A stretch of 64,000 bases of DNA from Lachnospiraceae bacterium OM04-12BH. GTDB taxonomy: Bacteria > Bacillota > Clostridia > Lachnospirales > Lachnospiraceae. The stretch spans positions 186,001 through 250,000 of the forward strand of contig QULQ01000004.1 in the NCBI GenBank assembly GCA_003490145.1, given 5' to 3'. Shown here in pieces: positions 1 to 8,623 of the stretch; position 1 is the stretch's first letter, and each line of letters opens with the position of its first letter. The notes under the pieces are model-generated. The model did not search any database. It worked only from the letters and a program-made list of their open reading frames with translations, and was not told the origin of the DNA. The position numbers and the translations under genes are program-made.

Positions 1-1661
1 TAAAAAATCTGGCTTTGATTGACGAAGCAGAAGTGGAATTTAAAAAAGGACTGAATATATTAACCGGTGAAACAGGTGCCGGAAAATCTATTATTATAGG
101 ATCTGTCAATCTGGCACTTGGCGCAAAGGCAGATAAGGACTATATCAGAACCGGTGCTGAATATGCACTGATCGAGCTTGTTTTTTCCCTGAATGAAGAG
201 CAGAAGAAAAGAATAGAGGAGCTGGAGTTCCCTATAGAGGATGATACACTGATCCTGCAGCGTAAGCTTATGCAGGGGAGGAGTATATGCCGGGTAAACG
301 GAGAGAGCGTGAGCATGGGACAGCTCCGGCAGCTTTCAGGTGTACTTCTTGATATGTGTGGACAGCACGAGCACCAGCAGCTTTTAGGCAAGGAGAAACC
401 GGCACAGCTGCTGGATGCTTTTGCAGGGAAAAAGCTTGCAGAACTGAAAGATAATCTGAAAAAGAGTTACCGGGAATACAGGCAGCTGCAGAAGGAGCTT
501 TCGGAGAATGCCATGGATGAGCAGACAAGAAAAAGAGAAATGGATCTGCTTTCCTTTGAAGTAAATGAGATCGAAGAAGCAGCATTGATTCCCGAAGAGG
601 AAGAAGAACTGGAAAAAAGCTATCGTAAAATGAGCAGTGCCAGACAGCTTCAGGAAACGGCAGGTCTTGTTTATGGTATAACCGGCTATGAAGAGGATGG
701 CAGTGCCGGAGAACTGATCGGAAGGGCAGCCAGGGAACTGAAGAATGTGATCATGCTGGATGAAGAAGCAGGGATACTTGCAGACCAGCTTCTTGAAATA
801 GACAATCTGCTGAATGATTTTAACAGATCCATGGCAGATTATCAGGAAAGCCTTACCTTCGATGAGGAAGAGTATGCAAGGATAAGAGACAGACTGGATC
901 TGATCAACCATCTGAAGGGAAAGTATGGACAGACTGTTGAAGGAGTGCTTCAGGAGCTGGAAGAAAAGAAAAAGAGGCTGATGCAGCTTTCAGATTATGA
1001 GGAATATTACCGGCAGCTTTCGGGAAAGCTGGCAGAAGAAAAGGAGAAGCTTCTTCAGTATTGTAAGGCGGTATCCGAGATACGGAAGGCGGAAGCAGAG
1101 GAATTATCAAAGAAACTGGCAGAAGCAATGAGAGATCTGAATTTCCTTAATGTAGATTTTGCAGTTACTGTTATAAGTGATGAGGAATATCTTTCCGAGC
1201 AGGGCTATGACAGAACAGAGTTCCTGATCTCTACCAATCCTGGAGAAGCGAAAAAGCCTCTTTCCCAGGTAGCAAGCGGGGGAGAGCTTTCCAGAATCAT
1301 GCTGGCATTCAAATCGGTGTTCGCGGATACAGAAGAAACACCTACTCTCGTGTTTGATGAAATCGATGCAGGGATCAGCGGAAAAACAGCATGGAAGGTA
1401 TCAGAAAAGCTGGGACAGCTCTCCAGGGAGCATCAGATCATCTGTATCACTCATCTGCCGCAGATCGCAGCCATGGAGGATGTGCATTTTCTGATCGAGA
1501 AACAGATCGAAGGGGAACGGACGGTGACAAGGATCCGGGAGCTTAAGGAAGAAGAGAGTGCCATGGAGCTGGCAAGACTCCTTGGCGGGGGCGAAGTGAC
1601 AGAGGCTGTTATGACTAATGCCAGAGAGATGAAGCAGATGGCTTTAAAATCCAAGAATTAG
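1..1661 (+). CDS. recN: RecN, DNA repair ATPase (5' end cut by window edge)
   Basis: RecN is a cytoplasmic SMC-like ATPase that acts at DNA double-strand breaks. The open frame continues to the window edge: codons before the TTG at 15 read KNLA, which matches the usual RecN N-terminus, so the true start lies a few codons upstream and the gene is only slightly truncated. Visible are the Walker A loop GETGAGKS (about residues 18-25 counted from position 15), a long central Glu/Lys/Leu-rich coiled coil, the ABC signature SGGELSRIMLA and the Walker B segment LVFDEIDAGISG. The length fits the family. The gene is followed by spoIVB, the usual Firmicutes order. A good terminator hairpin follows the stop. 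Family assignment is secure. Confidence 0.97.
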   Translation, partial: KNLALIDEAEVEFKKGLNILTGETGAGKSIIIGSVNLALGAKADKDYIRTGAEYALIELVFSLNEEQKKRIEELEFPIEDDTLILQRKLMQGRSICRVNGESVSMGQLRQLSGVLLDMCGQHEHQQLLGKEKPAQLLDAFAGKKLAELKDNLKKSYREYRQLQKELSENAMDEQTRKREMDLLSFEVNEIEEAALIPEEEEELEKSYRKMSSARQLQETAGLVYGITGYEEDGSAGELIGRAARELKNVIMLDEEAGILADQLLEIDNLLNDFNRSMADYQESLTFDEEEYARIRDRLDLINHLKGKYGQTVEGVLQELEEKKKRLMQLSDYEEYYRQLSGKLAEEKEKLLQYCKAVSEIRKAEAEELSKKLAEAMRDLNFLNVDFAVTVISDEEYLSEQGYDRTEFLISTNPGEAKKPLSQVASGGELSRIMLAFKSVFADTEETPTLVFDEIDAGISGKTAWKVSEKLGQLSREHQIICITHLPQIAAMEDVHFLIEKQIEGERTVTRIRELKEEESAMELARLLGGGEVTEAVMTNAREMKQMALKSKN

Positions 1662-1691
1662 TAACATAAAAAAATCCATATTTCACATACT

Positions 1692-1723
1692 AAAAGGGAC
1701 ATGCAAAGAGCGTGTTCCTTTTT
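1692..1723 (+). terminator. Rho-independent terminator after recN
   Basis: A 12-bp stem (arms about 1692-1703 and 1711-1722, with G-T wobbles) closes the loop caaagag and is followed by a short T tract. It separates recN from spoIVB, so spoIVB probably has its own sporulation promoter. Confidence 0.7.
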
Positions 1724-1816
1724 CTTTGAGTTTGAAGGGATACGGGAAGAGTGCCGCAGAAGTGAGAAAAATTATTTCAAAAACCTTCTGTATGAAAAAG
1801 AGAAGGATGTGAAGGC

Positions 1817-3118
1817 TTGGAACAGATCAAAAGGAATAATAGAAATAAACTGGCAGCCTACCGGTTTTTCTTATATATACTGCTGATATTTGGAACAGGA
1901 ATGACGACTGCATTTGGATATTATAGTCTGTGGTGCAGAATTCCGGCGACTATTATGGTGAAATCAGGTATGGAGGAAACATTTGATTTCCAGGTACCCG
2001 CCAAAGGCATTCTGTATAAGGAAGCGGTGGAAACATCGGCGGCCGGACAGAAGACGATCGCAGATAGTGGGCTGATGGTAGATTTCAGCAGACCGGTAAC
2101 GATGAAAGCAGAGCAGATTGACAGCTATAAGCTGAAGGTAAGACTGTTTGGTGTCATACCGCTCAAGGATGTTTCTGTGGAAGTTATTGATGATGTCAGA
2201 TTGAAACCGGCGGGAATCCCAATTGGGATATATGTGAAGACTGAAGGCGTTCTGGTGGTTGGTGTTGGGGAATTTGAGGGAGAAAGCGGGGAGAGCTGCA
2301 GTCCTGCCCATTACATTCTTCAGCCAGGGGATTATATCCTTGAGGTCAATGATGAACCGGTAAAAGGGAAAAAACAGTTTATGGAAACAGTGAGCTGTTG
2401 TGAAGGACAGAATCTGATTCTGAAGATAAAAAGAAATGAAGAGGAACTGTATGTGATGACAAAGCCGCAGCTAAATGAACAGGGAGAATATAAGCTTGGC
2501 ATCTGGATCAGAGATAATGCACAGGGGGTTGGAACCATGACCTATATAGATGAAACGGGACATTTTGGAGCACTCGGACATGGGATCAATGATGTGGATA
2601 CCAGCACGCTTATGGCTTTGCAGAAAGGAACACTGTATCATACGGAAATCATCGGGATCACAAAGGGAAGCAATGGATCACCAGGAGAATTGACGGGGTT
2701 TATCGAATATGATGACAGAAATATTCTGGGAACCATAACGGAAAATACGACAAGAGGGATCTTTGGTGTCTGCTCTCCGGATATTGCAGGTGAGGAGCAG
2801 GAAGCCCTTCCTGTAGGACTGAAGCAGGAGATCGAGGCTGGTCCTGCACAGATACGCTGTTCTATTGGTGGTGATATTGAAAACTATGAAGTAGAGATCA
2901 CGGATATCAATCTCGGAAATGATAATATCAACAGGGGAATTGTCCTGCAGATCACAGACGAGAGGCTGTTATCTGAAACAGGTGGGATCGTACAGGGAAT
3001 GAGCGGCAGTCCGATCATCCAGAACGGAAAGATCATCGGTGCTGTCACTCATGTTCTTGTACAGGATTCCACAAAGGGATATGGTATCTTTATTGAACGG
3101 ATGCTGGAGAAAAACTGA
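1817..3118 (+). CDS. spoIVB: SpoIVB sporulation signalling serine protease (S55)
   Basis: SpoIVB is secreted from the forespore into the intermembrane space. It cleaves SpoIVFA and so triggers SpoIVFB-dependent activation of sigma-K in the mother cell. The 433-residue product has an N-terminal membrane anchor (about 13-35), a PDZ-like segment around 140-210 and a C-terminal S55 peptidase domain. The catalytic His lies in GALGHGIND (about residue 255) and the catalytic Ser in GMSGSP (about 396-398). The start is a TTG with the purine-rich gaaggatgtgaagg just upstream. The stop codon directly abuts the stop of the convergent mtnN gene with no bases between. spo0A, often the next gene in other Firmicutes, is not here. 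Confidence 0.95.
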   Translation: MEQIKRNNRNKLAAYRFFLYILLIFGTGMTTAFGYYSLWCRIPATIMVKSGMEETFDFQVPAKGILYKEAVETSAAGQKTIADSGLMVDFSRPVTMKAEQIDSYKLKVRLFGVIPLKDVSVEVIDDVRLKPAGIPIGIYVKTEGVLVVGVGEFEGESGESCSPAHYILQPGDYILEVNDEPVKGKKQFMETVSCCEGQNLILKIKRNEEELYVMTKPQLNEQGEYKLGIWIRDNAQGVGTMTYIDETGHFGALGHGINDVDTSTLMALQKGTLYHTEIIGITKGSNGSPGELTGFIEYDDRNILGTITENTTRGIFGVCSPDIAGEEQEALPVGLKQEIEAGPAQIRCSIGGDIENYEVEITDINLGNDNINRGIVLQITDERLLSETGGIVQGMSGSPIIQNGKIIGAVTHVLVQDSTKGYGIFIERMLEKN

Positions 3119-3817
3119 TTAGATTCTTTTTACCAGATCCGCAACAAGGCGGGCAGAATGTCTGGCAGCTGCCTCTTCAAACACAGGATAGTCTATTTCT
3201 GCTGAGCCGTCCGCCTTGTCTGAGATTGCACGGATGATAACAAAGGGAATATGGTTCAGATAAGCACTCTGGGCGATGGAAGCACCTTCCATTTCAGCAC
3301 AGTCACCGTGGAAGACCTGGATCAGGCGTTCCTTTACCTTAGAGGAGGAGATAAACTGATCTCCACTGACAACACGTCCAAGATGAACCTGCAGATCCGG
3401 ATTTACTTCCCTGCAGGAAGCAATGGCAAGGGAGGCAAGCTGATCATCAGCCACAAATTCACAGATGCCAAGCTGGGGTACCTCGCCTGGCCTGTAACCA
3501 AAGATGGTAGCATCCACATCATGATGCATGGCGTCCCTTGATACCAGAATATCTCCGATATCCAGTGCGGCATTTAAGGAACCGGCAACACCGGTATTGA
3601 TGATATGTGTTACAGCAAATTTATCTGTGAGGATCTGTACGCAGAGGGCGGCATTGACCTTGCCTACACCGGAACGTACGATAACGACAGCGGCGTCATT
3701 TAAAGTACCTTCATAAAAGTCCATGCCGGCACAGGTGGTAACAGAGGAAACGGTCATGGCTTCCTTCAGTGTGCTGACTTCCAGCTCCATGGCTCCGATG
3801 ATTCCGATTTTTTTCAT
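3119..3817 (-). CDS. mtnN: 5'-methylthioadenosine/S-adenosylhomocysteine nucleosidase
   Basis: This enzyme hydrolyses methylthioadenosine and S-adenosylhomocysteine to adenine plus the thioribose sugar, and feeds S-ribosylhomocysteine to LuxS. The 232-residue protein begins KKIGIIGAMELEV, the typical Pfs/MtnN start, and carries the phosphorylase-superfamily segments NTGVAGSL, AEMEGASIAQ and RAISDKAD, which contain the nucleoside-binding Glu pair and the catalytic Asp. An AGAAAGGA ribosome binding site precedes the ATG. It lies 35 bp downstream of luxS on the same strand, so the two steps of homocysteine recycling are probably cotranscribed from the luxS promoter. Confidence 0.96.
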   Translation of the reverse strand: MKKIGIIGAMELEVSTLKEAMTVSSVTTCAGMDFYEGTLNDAAVVIVRSGVGKVNAALCVQILTDKFAVTHIINTGVAGSLNAALDIGDILVSRDAMHHDVDATIFGYRPGEVPQLGICEFVADDQLASLAIASCREVNPDLQVHLGRVVSGDQFISSSKVKERLIQVFHGDCAEMEGASIAQSAYLNHIPFVIIRAISDKADGSAEIDYPVFEEAAARHSARLVADLVKRI

Positions 3818-3852
3818 ATGTCTATAGTCCTTTCTGTATTTGCTTTGAAAAT

Positions 3853-4332
3853 TTATTCCGGATAGATCAGACGGTCTTCCTTGATCCCGTATAAAACCTG
3901 ATCCAGATATTTCCTGGCGAGATAGTTTGCCATGGAAAGGTTCATGTCCAGATAGTTGCCGCAGTCTCTTGGGGCAGCGCCGGGTACTTCACCTTTAAAA
4001 TCTCTGACAAATTCAAATAATTCTGTTACAAGAGGAACTACCTCTTTTGAACTGTAATCCCCTGCAAGAAGCATATAAAAGCCGGTACGGCATCCCATGG
4101 GACCAAAGTAAATGGTCTTGTCTTTAAAAACGGGATGGTTCCTGAGGAAGGTGGCACCAAGATGCTCGATCGTGTGAACCTCTGCCGTGTTCATAACAGG
4201 CTCTTCATTGGGACTTGTCATGCGCAGGTCAAAGGTAGTGATCGTTTCAGCACCGACAGAGTCCTTACGGGAAACATAGATACCTGGCTGGAGCTTTATG
4301 TGATTGACGGTAAAACTTGCTATTTTTTCCAT
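3853..4332 (-). CDS. luxS: S-ribosylhomocysteine lyase LuxS
   Basis: LuxS cleaves S-ribosylhomocysteine to homocysteine and the AI-2 precursor DPD. I chose the ATG at 4332, which gives 159 residues, because it has an AGAAAGGA site and matches the usual LuxS length. The open frame runs 50 codons further upstream but that part is unlike any LuxS. The metal ligands are present: HTIEH (His53 and His57) and the Cys in PRDCGNY (about 124). The catalytic Cys is in GCRTGFY (about 81). The gene is first in a luxS-mtnN operon with its own promoter, divergent from a GGDEF gene. Confidence 0.97.
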   Translation of the reverse strand: MEKIASFTVNHIKLQPGIYVSRKDSVGAETITTFDLRMTSPNEEPVMNTAEVHTIEHLGATFLRNHPVFKDKTIYFGPMGCRTGFYMLLAGDYSSKEVVPLVTELFEFVRDFKGEVPGAAPRDCGNYLDMNLSMANYLARKYLDQVLYGIKEDRLIYPE

Positions 4333-4384
4333 AGGGTTGATCCTTTCTTTTAATATGAAATATTTCACAATAATGTCCATGCCC

Positions 4385-4413
4385 ATTATAGCGAAAAAGG
4401 GAAGGCTCCGCAA
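4385..4413 (-). promoter_or_regulatory. luxS-mtnN promoter
   Basis: On the minus strand a perfect TATAAT -10 box (4385-4390) lies 17 bp from a TTGCGG -35 box (4408-4413). Its start would fall about 45 bp upstream of the luxS ATG. I saw no S-adenosylmethionine or SAH riboswitch signature in the short leader. Confidence 0.6.
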
Positions 4414-4450
4414 CCGGAAAAGCAAGTGGGGATTAGGGATAAAATAATTA

Positions 4451-4479
4451 TTCCAAGAGAAGGAAAAATAGAGTATAAT
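4451..4479 (+). promoter_or_regulatory. Probable promoter of the GGDEF gene at 4520
   Basis: A perfect TATAAT (4474-4479) lies 17 bp from a weak TTCCAA -35 element. It is divergent from the luxS promoter, and the two share a region of about 190 bp. Confidence 0.5.
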
Positions 4480-4519
4480 CACCTTAAAATGGTACTGGGG
4501 TCACAAGCCACAGAAGTTA

Positions 4520-6211
4520 ATGATAACGGGGAAGAAAAAGTTGACAGAAGAGAAATATACGATCAACAGGTATAAAAGAATTGTATTTTATATGGTGATG
4601 GTCATGCTGCTTTTGGCATTCCTGCTGGGACAGTGTATATGCCCAAGCGAAAGGGAAACAGTTACGGAAGAGAGCATTACTTATACTGGAGACTTTTTCT
4701 GGGAAAAGGCAGATGGCACAGAAGAGGAGATCCGGATTCCCGGCAGATATGATGTGCCTGCTGGAGAGTTTCTGGTCATCCGGTCAGCACTCCCTGAGGA
4801 TTATAATGAAAATACGATTGCCATAAGAGCCTCTCTTGAGAATGTGCGTATTTTTATCGGTGGGGAGCTGAGGACAGTATATGATACGAAGGATACCAGA
4901 CCCTTTGGAAAAAATTCTGCCAGCCGGTATGTGTTCTGTGAAACATCCGGGGAGGATGCCGGACAGGAACTGCGGATTGAGCTGCAGTCCTTTAGCGAAA
5001 AATATTCCGGTGTTGTTAACACAGTATATTGCGGAGATAAATCAGATATCTGGGGATATCTGTTCCATAGCTATTTTATGGTAACGATGATTGCGGGCTT
5101 TGTGCTGCTTGCCGGACTGGCCGTGCTGATCTTCAGTCTGGTGCTTGGTGTCATGTACAAGACAAGGTTTGATCTGGAATATCTGGGATGGTGTATGATT
5201 CTGGGAGCAGTGTGGATGCTGGGGGAATCGAAGCTTCGCCAGCTGTTTGTTTCCAATGCCTCGATTCTGGCGGATATGTGCTTCTTTGCAGTAATGCTCT
5301 GCCCGGTTCCTGTTTTGTTCTATATTGACAGTGTTCAGCAGGGGAGATACCGGAAGATCTATCATGTGGCAGAGTGTATCACCTGTGCAAATTTTGTGAT
5401 ATGTACAGTATTACAGGTGTTGGATATCGCAGATTTTATCACGACAATGTTCTTGTCCCATCTGGTGATTGCAGGAACATTCCTGACGATACTGATCACT
5501 ATTATCCGTGATATTATCCGGGGAACAGCGAAAAAATATAAGCTTCCGCTGATCGGAATAGTGGCTGTCATAATTGCGGTCATACTAGAGATGACAGAGG
5601 TGTACCGTGCTGTGTCGATGTCTGGAATTTTTGTCGGAGCAGGACTGATGGTTCTGCTGGTTGTCACGCTGATCCAGACAATGGATCACATCCACGAATT
5701 GGAGCTGGCACGTCAGAGAGAGGCCAGGGAAAGCCTGGATTATCTGACCGGACTTCCCATGCGTAATAAGGGTGAGAAGCTGATCACTGAAAAAATGCAG
5801 AAGCTTGAGGGATATCTTGGATTTGCAGATATGGATAATCTGAAGAAGATCAATGATGTCTATGGACATAAGGCGGGGGATCGCGCACTCAGACTGGTAG
5901 GAGCAATGCTTACGGAGTGTATGGAGAATGCAGTGGTCTGTCGTCTGGGCGGAGACGAGTTCCTGTTCTATCTGCCGGAAGTATCGGAAGCAGAGATGAA
6001 CACGCGGATGAGAAGACTGTTTGAAAGCTTTGAGGCAGCAAAGAATGTCAATGCGGAGACTTCACCGGCATCCTTATCCTGTGGCCTGTGCATGTGCAGG
6101 CAGGGAGGCAGCTTTGAAGAATACTATATGAAAGCAGACAAGGCACTGTATCATGTCAAACAGAATGGCAAGAACAGTTTCCATTTTTATGAGGAACTGG
6201 CAGAACAATAG
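4520..6211 (+). CDS. Membrane diguanylate cyclase with extracellular sensor domain
   Basis: This is a 563-residue membrane sensor that probably makes cyclic di-GMP from GTP. An N-terminal signal/anchor segment (about 20-45) is followed by about 150 extracytoplasmic residues rich in beta-strand (like 7TMR-DISM type sensors). A bundle of about seven hydrophobic helices (about 185-390) and a C-terminal GGDEF domain come next. The catalytic motif is intact (CRLGGDEF, about 475-481), but no RxxD inhibitory site lies at the usual spacing before it, so product inhibition is probably weak. The start is uncertain: the ATG at 4520 has a poor ribosome binding site, and the TTG at 4541, in frame behind ggggaag, is an alternative. 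The ligand is unknown. Confidence 0.88.
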   Translation: MITGKKKLTEEKYTINRYKRIVFYMVMVMLLLAFLLGQCICPSERETVTEESITYTGDFFWEKADGTEEEIRIPGRYDVPAGEFLVIRSALPEDYNENTIAIRASLENVRIFIGGELRTVYDTKDTRPFGKNSASRYVFCETSGEDAGQELRIELQSFSEKYSGVVNTVYCGDKSDIWGYLFHSYFMVTMIAGFVLLAGLAVLIFSLVLGVMYKTRFDLEYLGWCMILGAVWMLGESKLRQLFVSNASILADMCFFAVMLCPVPVLFYIDSVQQGRYRKIYHVAECITCANFVICTVLQVLDIADFITTMFLSHLVIAGTFLTILITIIRDIIRGTAKKYKLPLIGIVAVIIAVILEMTEVYRAVSMSGIFVGAGLMVLLVVTLIQTMDHIHELELARQREARESLDYLTGLPMRNKGEKLITEKMQKLEGYLGFADMDNLKKINDVYGHKAGDRALRLVGAMLTECMENAVVCRLGGDEFLFYLPEVSEAEMNTRMRRLFESFEAAKNVNAETSPASLSCGLCMCRQGGSFEEYYMKADKALYHVKQNGKNSFHFYEELAEQ

Positions 6212-6236
6212 AATTTACCAGGAAGGAAACAGAACA

Positions 6237-7250
6237 ATGGGAGAATATACTGCAAGTAAAACAAGATATCAGGAAAACGATAATACAGGCTTTTACAGAA
6301 GATGTGGAAGGAGTGGACTGAAGCTTTCTTCCCTTTCACTAGGGTTCTGGCATAATTTTGGCACGAATGATGATTATGAGAATATGAAGCAGATGTGTTT
6401 TGCAGCCTTTGACCATGGCATTACCCACTTTGATCTTGCCAATAATTACGGACCGGTTCCGGGAAGCGCGGAAAGTAATCTGGGACGGATCCTGAGGGAA
6501 GAAATGAGTGCCTACAGGGATGAACTGATCATCAGTACCAAGGCAGGCTATGATATGTGGGAAGGACCCTACGGGGACTGGGGAAGTAAAAAATATCTGA
6601 TCGCCAGTCTCGATCAGAGTCTGAAGCGTATGGGACTGTCTTATGTGGATATTTTTTATCATCACAGAATGGATCCAGAGACACCACTGGAAGAGACAAT
6701 GGGGGCACTTGCACAGATCGTAAGGAGCGGTAAGGCGCTGTATGTTGGACTTTCCAATTATGATGGTGAGACAATGGCGAGGGCAGAGAAAATACTGGAT
6801 GAGCTGCACTGTCCGTTTGTGATCAATCAGAACAGCTATAATATTCTGAACAGAACGGTAGAGCACAACGGTATCCTGAAGCAGGGCTACATTTCCGGTA
6901 AGGGCATGATCTGCTTCTCACCACTGGCACAGGGTATGCTCACAGACAGGTATCTGAAGGAGATACCGGCAGACAGCCGGGTGCTGAGGGATGGTCGTTT
7001 CCTACACGAGGATCAGGTACTTTCCACAAGACCGTTGCTGCTTAAGCTGGATGAGATCGCAGAAAGCTATGGTATGTCACTATCAGAGCTGGCGATCGCA
7101 TGGCTCTTACAGAAAAAGGAGGTTACAAGTGTCCTGATCGGCGCTTCCAGGCCGGAACAGATCCTGAAGAATCTGGAAGCAGTCAGAAAGCATGAAAAGG
7201 CAAAGCTTCCGGAGGAAGAGCTTCAGAAGATAGATGAAGTGATAAAATAA
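6237..7250 (+). CDS. Aldo/keto reductase, YghZ-like (L-glyceraldehyde 3-phosphate reductase type)
   Basis: This is a cytoplasmic NADPH-dependent aldo/keto reductase of 337 residues. The ATG at 6237 is preferred because AGGAAGG sits just before it and the protein then begins close to the family's RRCGRSGLKL motif. The open frame upstream overlaps the GGDEF gene and is unlikely to be translated. HFDLANNYG carries the catalytic Asp and Tyr, STKAGYD the Lys and FYHHRMD the His. The overall pattern is very close to E. coli YghZ, which reduces L-glyceraldehyde 3-phosphate and methylglyoxal. It starts 25 bp after the GGDEF stop, so it may be cotranscribed with it. The physiological substrate here is unproven. 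Confidence 0.93.
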   Translation: MGEYTASKTRYQENDNTGFYRRCGRSGLKLSSLSLGFWHNFGTNDDYENMKQMCFAAFDHGITHFDLANNYGPVPGSAESNLGRILREEMSAYRDELIISTKAGYDMWEGPYGDWGSKKYLIASLDQSLKRMGLSYVDIFYHHRMDPETPLEETMGALAQIVRSGKALYVGLSNYDGETMARAEKILDELHCPFVINQNSYNILNRTVEHNGILKQGYISGKGMICFSPLAQGMLTDRYLKEIPADSRVLRDGRFLHEDQVLSTRPLLLKLDEIAESYGMSLSELAIAWLLQKKEVTSVLIGASRPEQILKNLEAVRKHEKAKLPEEELQKIDEVIK

Positions 7251-7252
7251 GA

Positions 7253-7281
7253 TTGCAATTACAGAAAAAGATGGTTATAAT
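7253..7281 (+). promoter_or_regulatory. Promoter of the fluoride riboswitch and antiporter
   Basis: TTGCAA (7253-7258), a 17-bp spacer and a perfect TATAAT (7276-7281). Predicted initiation near 7288 falls right at the start of the riboswitch aptamer. Confidence 0.75.
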
Positions 7282-7289
7282 ATGAAAAG

Positions 7290-7385
7290 CAACAGGGAAT
7301 GAAGTTCTCCCTTGAATGTAATATTCAAAACCGCTGATGAAAGCTGATGACTTCTGCAAATAATGCAGAAATTGTCAGCTTTTTT
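7290..7385 (+). ncRNA. Fluoride riboswitch (crcB motif) with terminator expression platform
   Basis: The leader shows the crcB-motif pattern. AGGGA (7294-7298) pairs with TCCCT (7308-7312). GAAGT (7301-7305) pairs long-range with ACTTC (7350-7354). A central AACCGCT...AGCTGATG stem precedes the diagnostic 3' segment CTGATGACTTCT. The 3' strand of the aptamer is also the 5' arm of a terminator (AAAGCTGA at 7340-7347 with TCAGCTTT at 7375-7382, followed by T6, plus an inner TTCTGCA/TGCAGAA hairpin). Fluoride binding and termination are therefore mutually exclusive, which predicts an ON switch. Known family targets include CrcB/Fluc, EriC-F and Na+/H+ antiporters, which fits the gene immediately downstream. 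Confidence 0.85.
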
Positions 7386-7426
7386 GATATGTTAATGAAA
7401 CCGGAGCAGAAAAGGAGAGAAAAAAT

Positions 7427-8605
7427 ATGTTACTGAGTATTGCGTTAATTATGTTAGCCGGAATGGGATTTTCACTTCTCTGCCGGAAAATAAAACTGCC
7501 GGGGCTTTTTGGCATGGTGATCGTCGGAATCCTGCTTGGACCGTATGTACTTAACCTGATCGATCCATCTGTTCTTGCTATTTCAGCGCAGCTGCGGAAG
7601 ATCGCACTGATCATTATTCTGGCAAGAGCCGGACTGACACTGAATATTTCTGATCTGAAAAGGATCGGAAGACCGGCCATTCTGATGTGCTTTTTACCGG
7701 CAACCTTGGAAATGATTGGAACAGTTCTCCTGGCACCGAAGCTGCTTTCTATATCAACCATGGAGGCTGCACTGCTTGGAGCCGTGATCGGTGCGGTATC
7801 ACCGGCAGTCATTGTTCCTAAGATGATCCGTCTGATCGAAGAAGGGTATGGAACAGAAAAGGGAATTCCACAACTGATCCTTGCCGGAGCTTCTGCGGAT
7901 GATGTTTATGTGATTGTGCTGTTCAGCACCTTTACTTCTCTGGTACAGGGAGGGAATGTGTCTGTGCTCCGGTTTGTGAATATCCCGGTCTCTGTTGTTC
8001 TGGGGATTCTGGCGGGGCTGCTTTGCGGAGCTTTTCTGGCGGTGATGTTTATGAAATGGGAATTGACAGGTACAGTGAAGGCAATCGTATTTCTCTGTGT
8101 CTGCTTCCTGCTTTCTGCAGCAGAAGATGCGATTTCCCTGCCAATTACCTTTTCTTCCCTGATCGCAGTAATGTTTATTGGAATTGCCATGCAGAAAAAG
8201 AATGGAGAAGATGCCAGGATCCTTTCCGGCAAATTTAATGAGTTGTGGAAAGGGGCGGAAGTAATTCTGTTTGTACTGGTTGGTGCCTGTGTGGATATCA
8301 GTCATCTTGCAAATGCCGGTGCCAGTGTCTTACTGTTACTTGCCGGAGCACTGGTATTTCGGATGCTTGGTGTGTGGGTATGCCTGCTGAAAACAGCATT
8401 AAGCGGCAGAGAGAAGTTGTTCTGTATGCTCAGTTATACGCCAAAGGCCACCGTACAGGCGGCGATTGGTGGCATTCCTCTTGCCATGGGACTACCCTGC
8501 GGGGATACCATCCTGACAGTTGCGGTGGCAGCGATTATGATCACGGCACCGCTTGGGGCATTTGCCATAGACAGGACATATCAGAAGTTTTTGATAAAAA
8601 ACTGA
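7427..8605 (+). CDS. Cation/proton antiporter (CPA family), fluoride-responsive
   Basis: A 392-residue membrane protein with about 12 hydrophobic helices throughout and the CPA-type opening (LLCRKIKLPGLFGMVIVGILLGP). Its probable role is exchange of Na+ or K+ for protons at the cytoplasmic membrane. The ATG has a clear ribosome binding site (aaaggagag). The gene sits alone behind a fluoride riboswitch, which suggests it supports fluoride tolerance, for example by restoring pH or ion balance when HF carries protons in. Sequence alone does not show whether it moves fluoride itself; it is not a CrcB/Fluc or CLC protein. Helices near 130-160 (GAVIGAVSPAVIVPKM, ILAGASADDVYVI) hold the conserved polar and acidic residues expected of the transport site. 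Confidence 0.85.
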   Translation: MLLSIALIMLAGMGFSLLCRKIKLPGLFGMVIVGILLGPYVLNLIDPSVLAISAQLRKIALIIILARAGLTLNISDLKRIGRPAILMCFLPATLEMIGTVLLAPKLLSISTMEAALLGAVIGAVSPAVIVPKMIRLIEEGYGTEKGIPQLILAGASADDVYVIVLFSTFTSLVQGGNVSVLRFVNIPVSVVLGILAGLLCGAFLAVMFMKWELTGTVKAIVFLCVCFLLSAAEDAISLPITFSSLIAVMFIGIAMQKKNGEDARILSGKFNELWKGAEVILFVLVGACVDISHLANAGASVLLLLAGALVFRMLGVWVCLLKTALSGREKLFCMLSYTPKATVQAAIGGIPLAMGLPCGDTILTVAVAAIMITAPLGAFAIDRTYQKFLIKN

Positions 8606-8623
8606 TATGGGAAGATTACTGTA

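Noticed and set aside
1701..1886. 61-residue ORF between recN and spoIVB
   Set aside because: It begins inside the recN terminator hairpin, has no ribosome binding site and overlaps the spoIVB start in another frame.
4333..4384. Possible SAM or SAH riboswitch before luxS
   Set aside because: The leader is only about 45 bases and shows no conserved aptamer core; it is too short for these classes.
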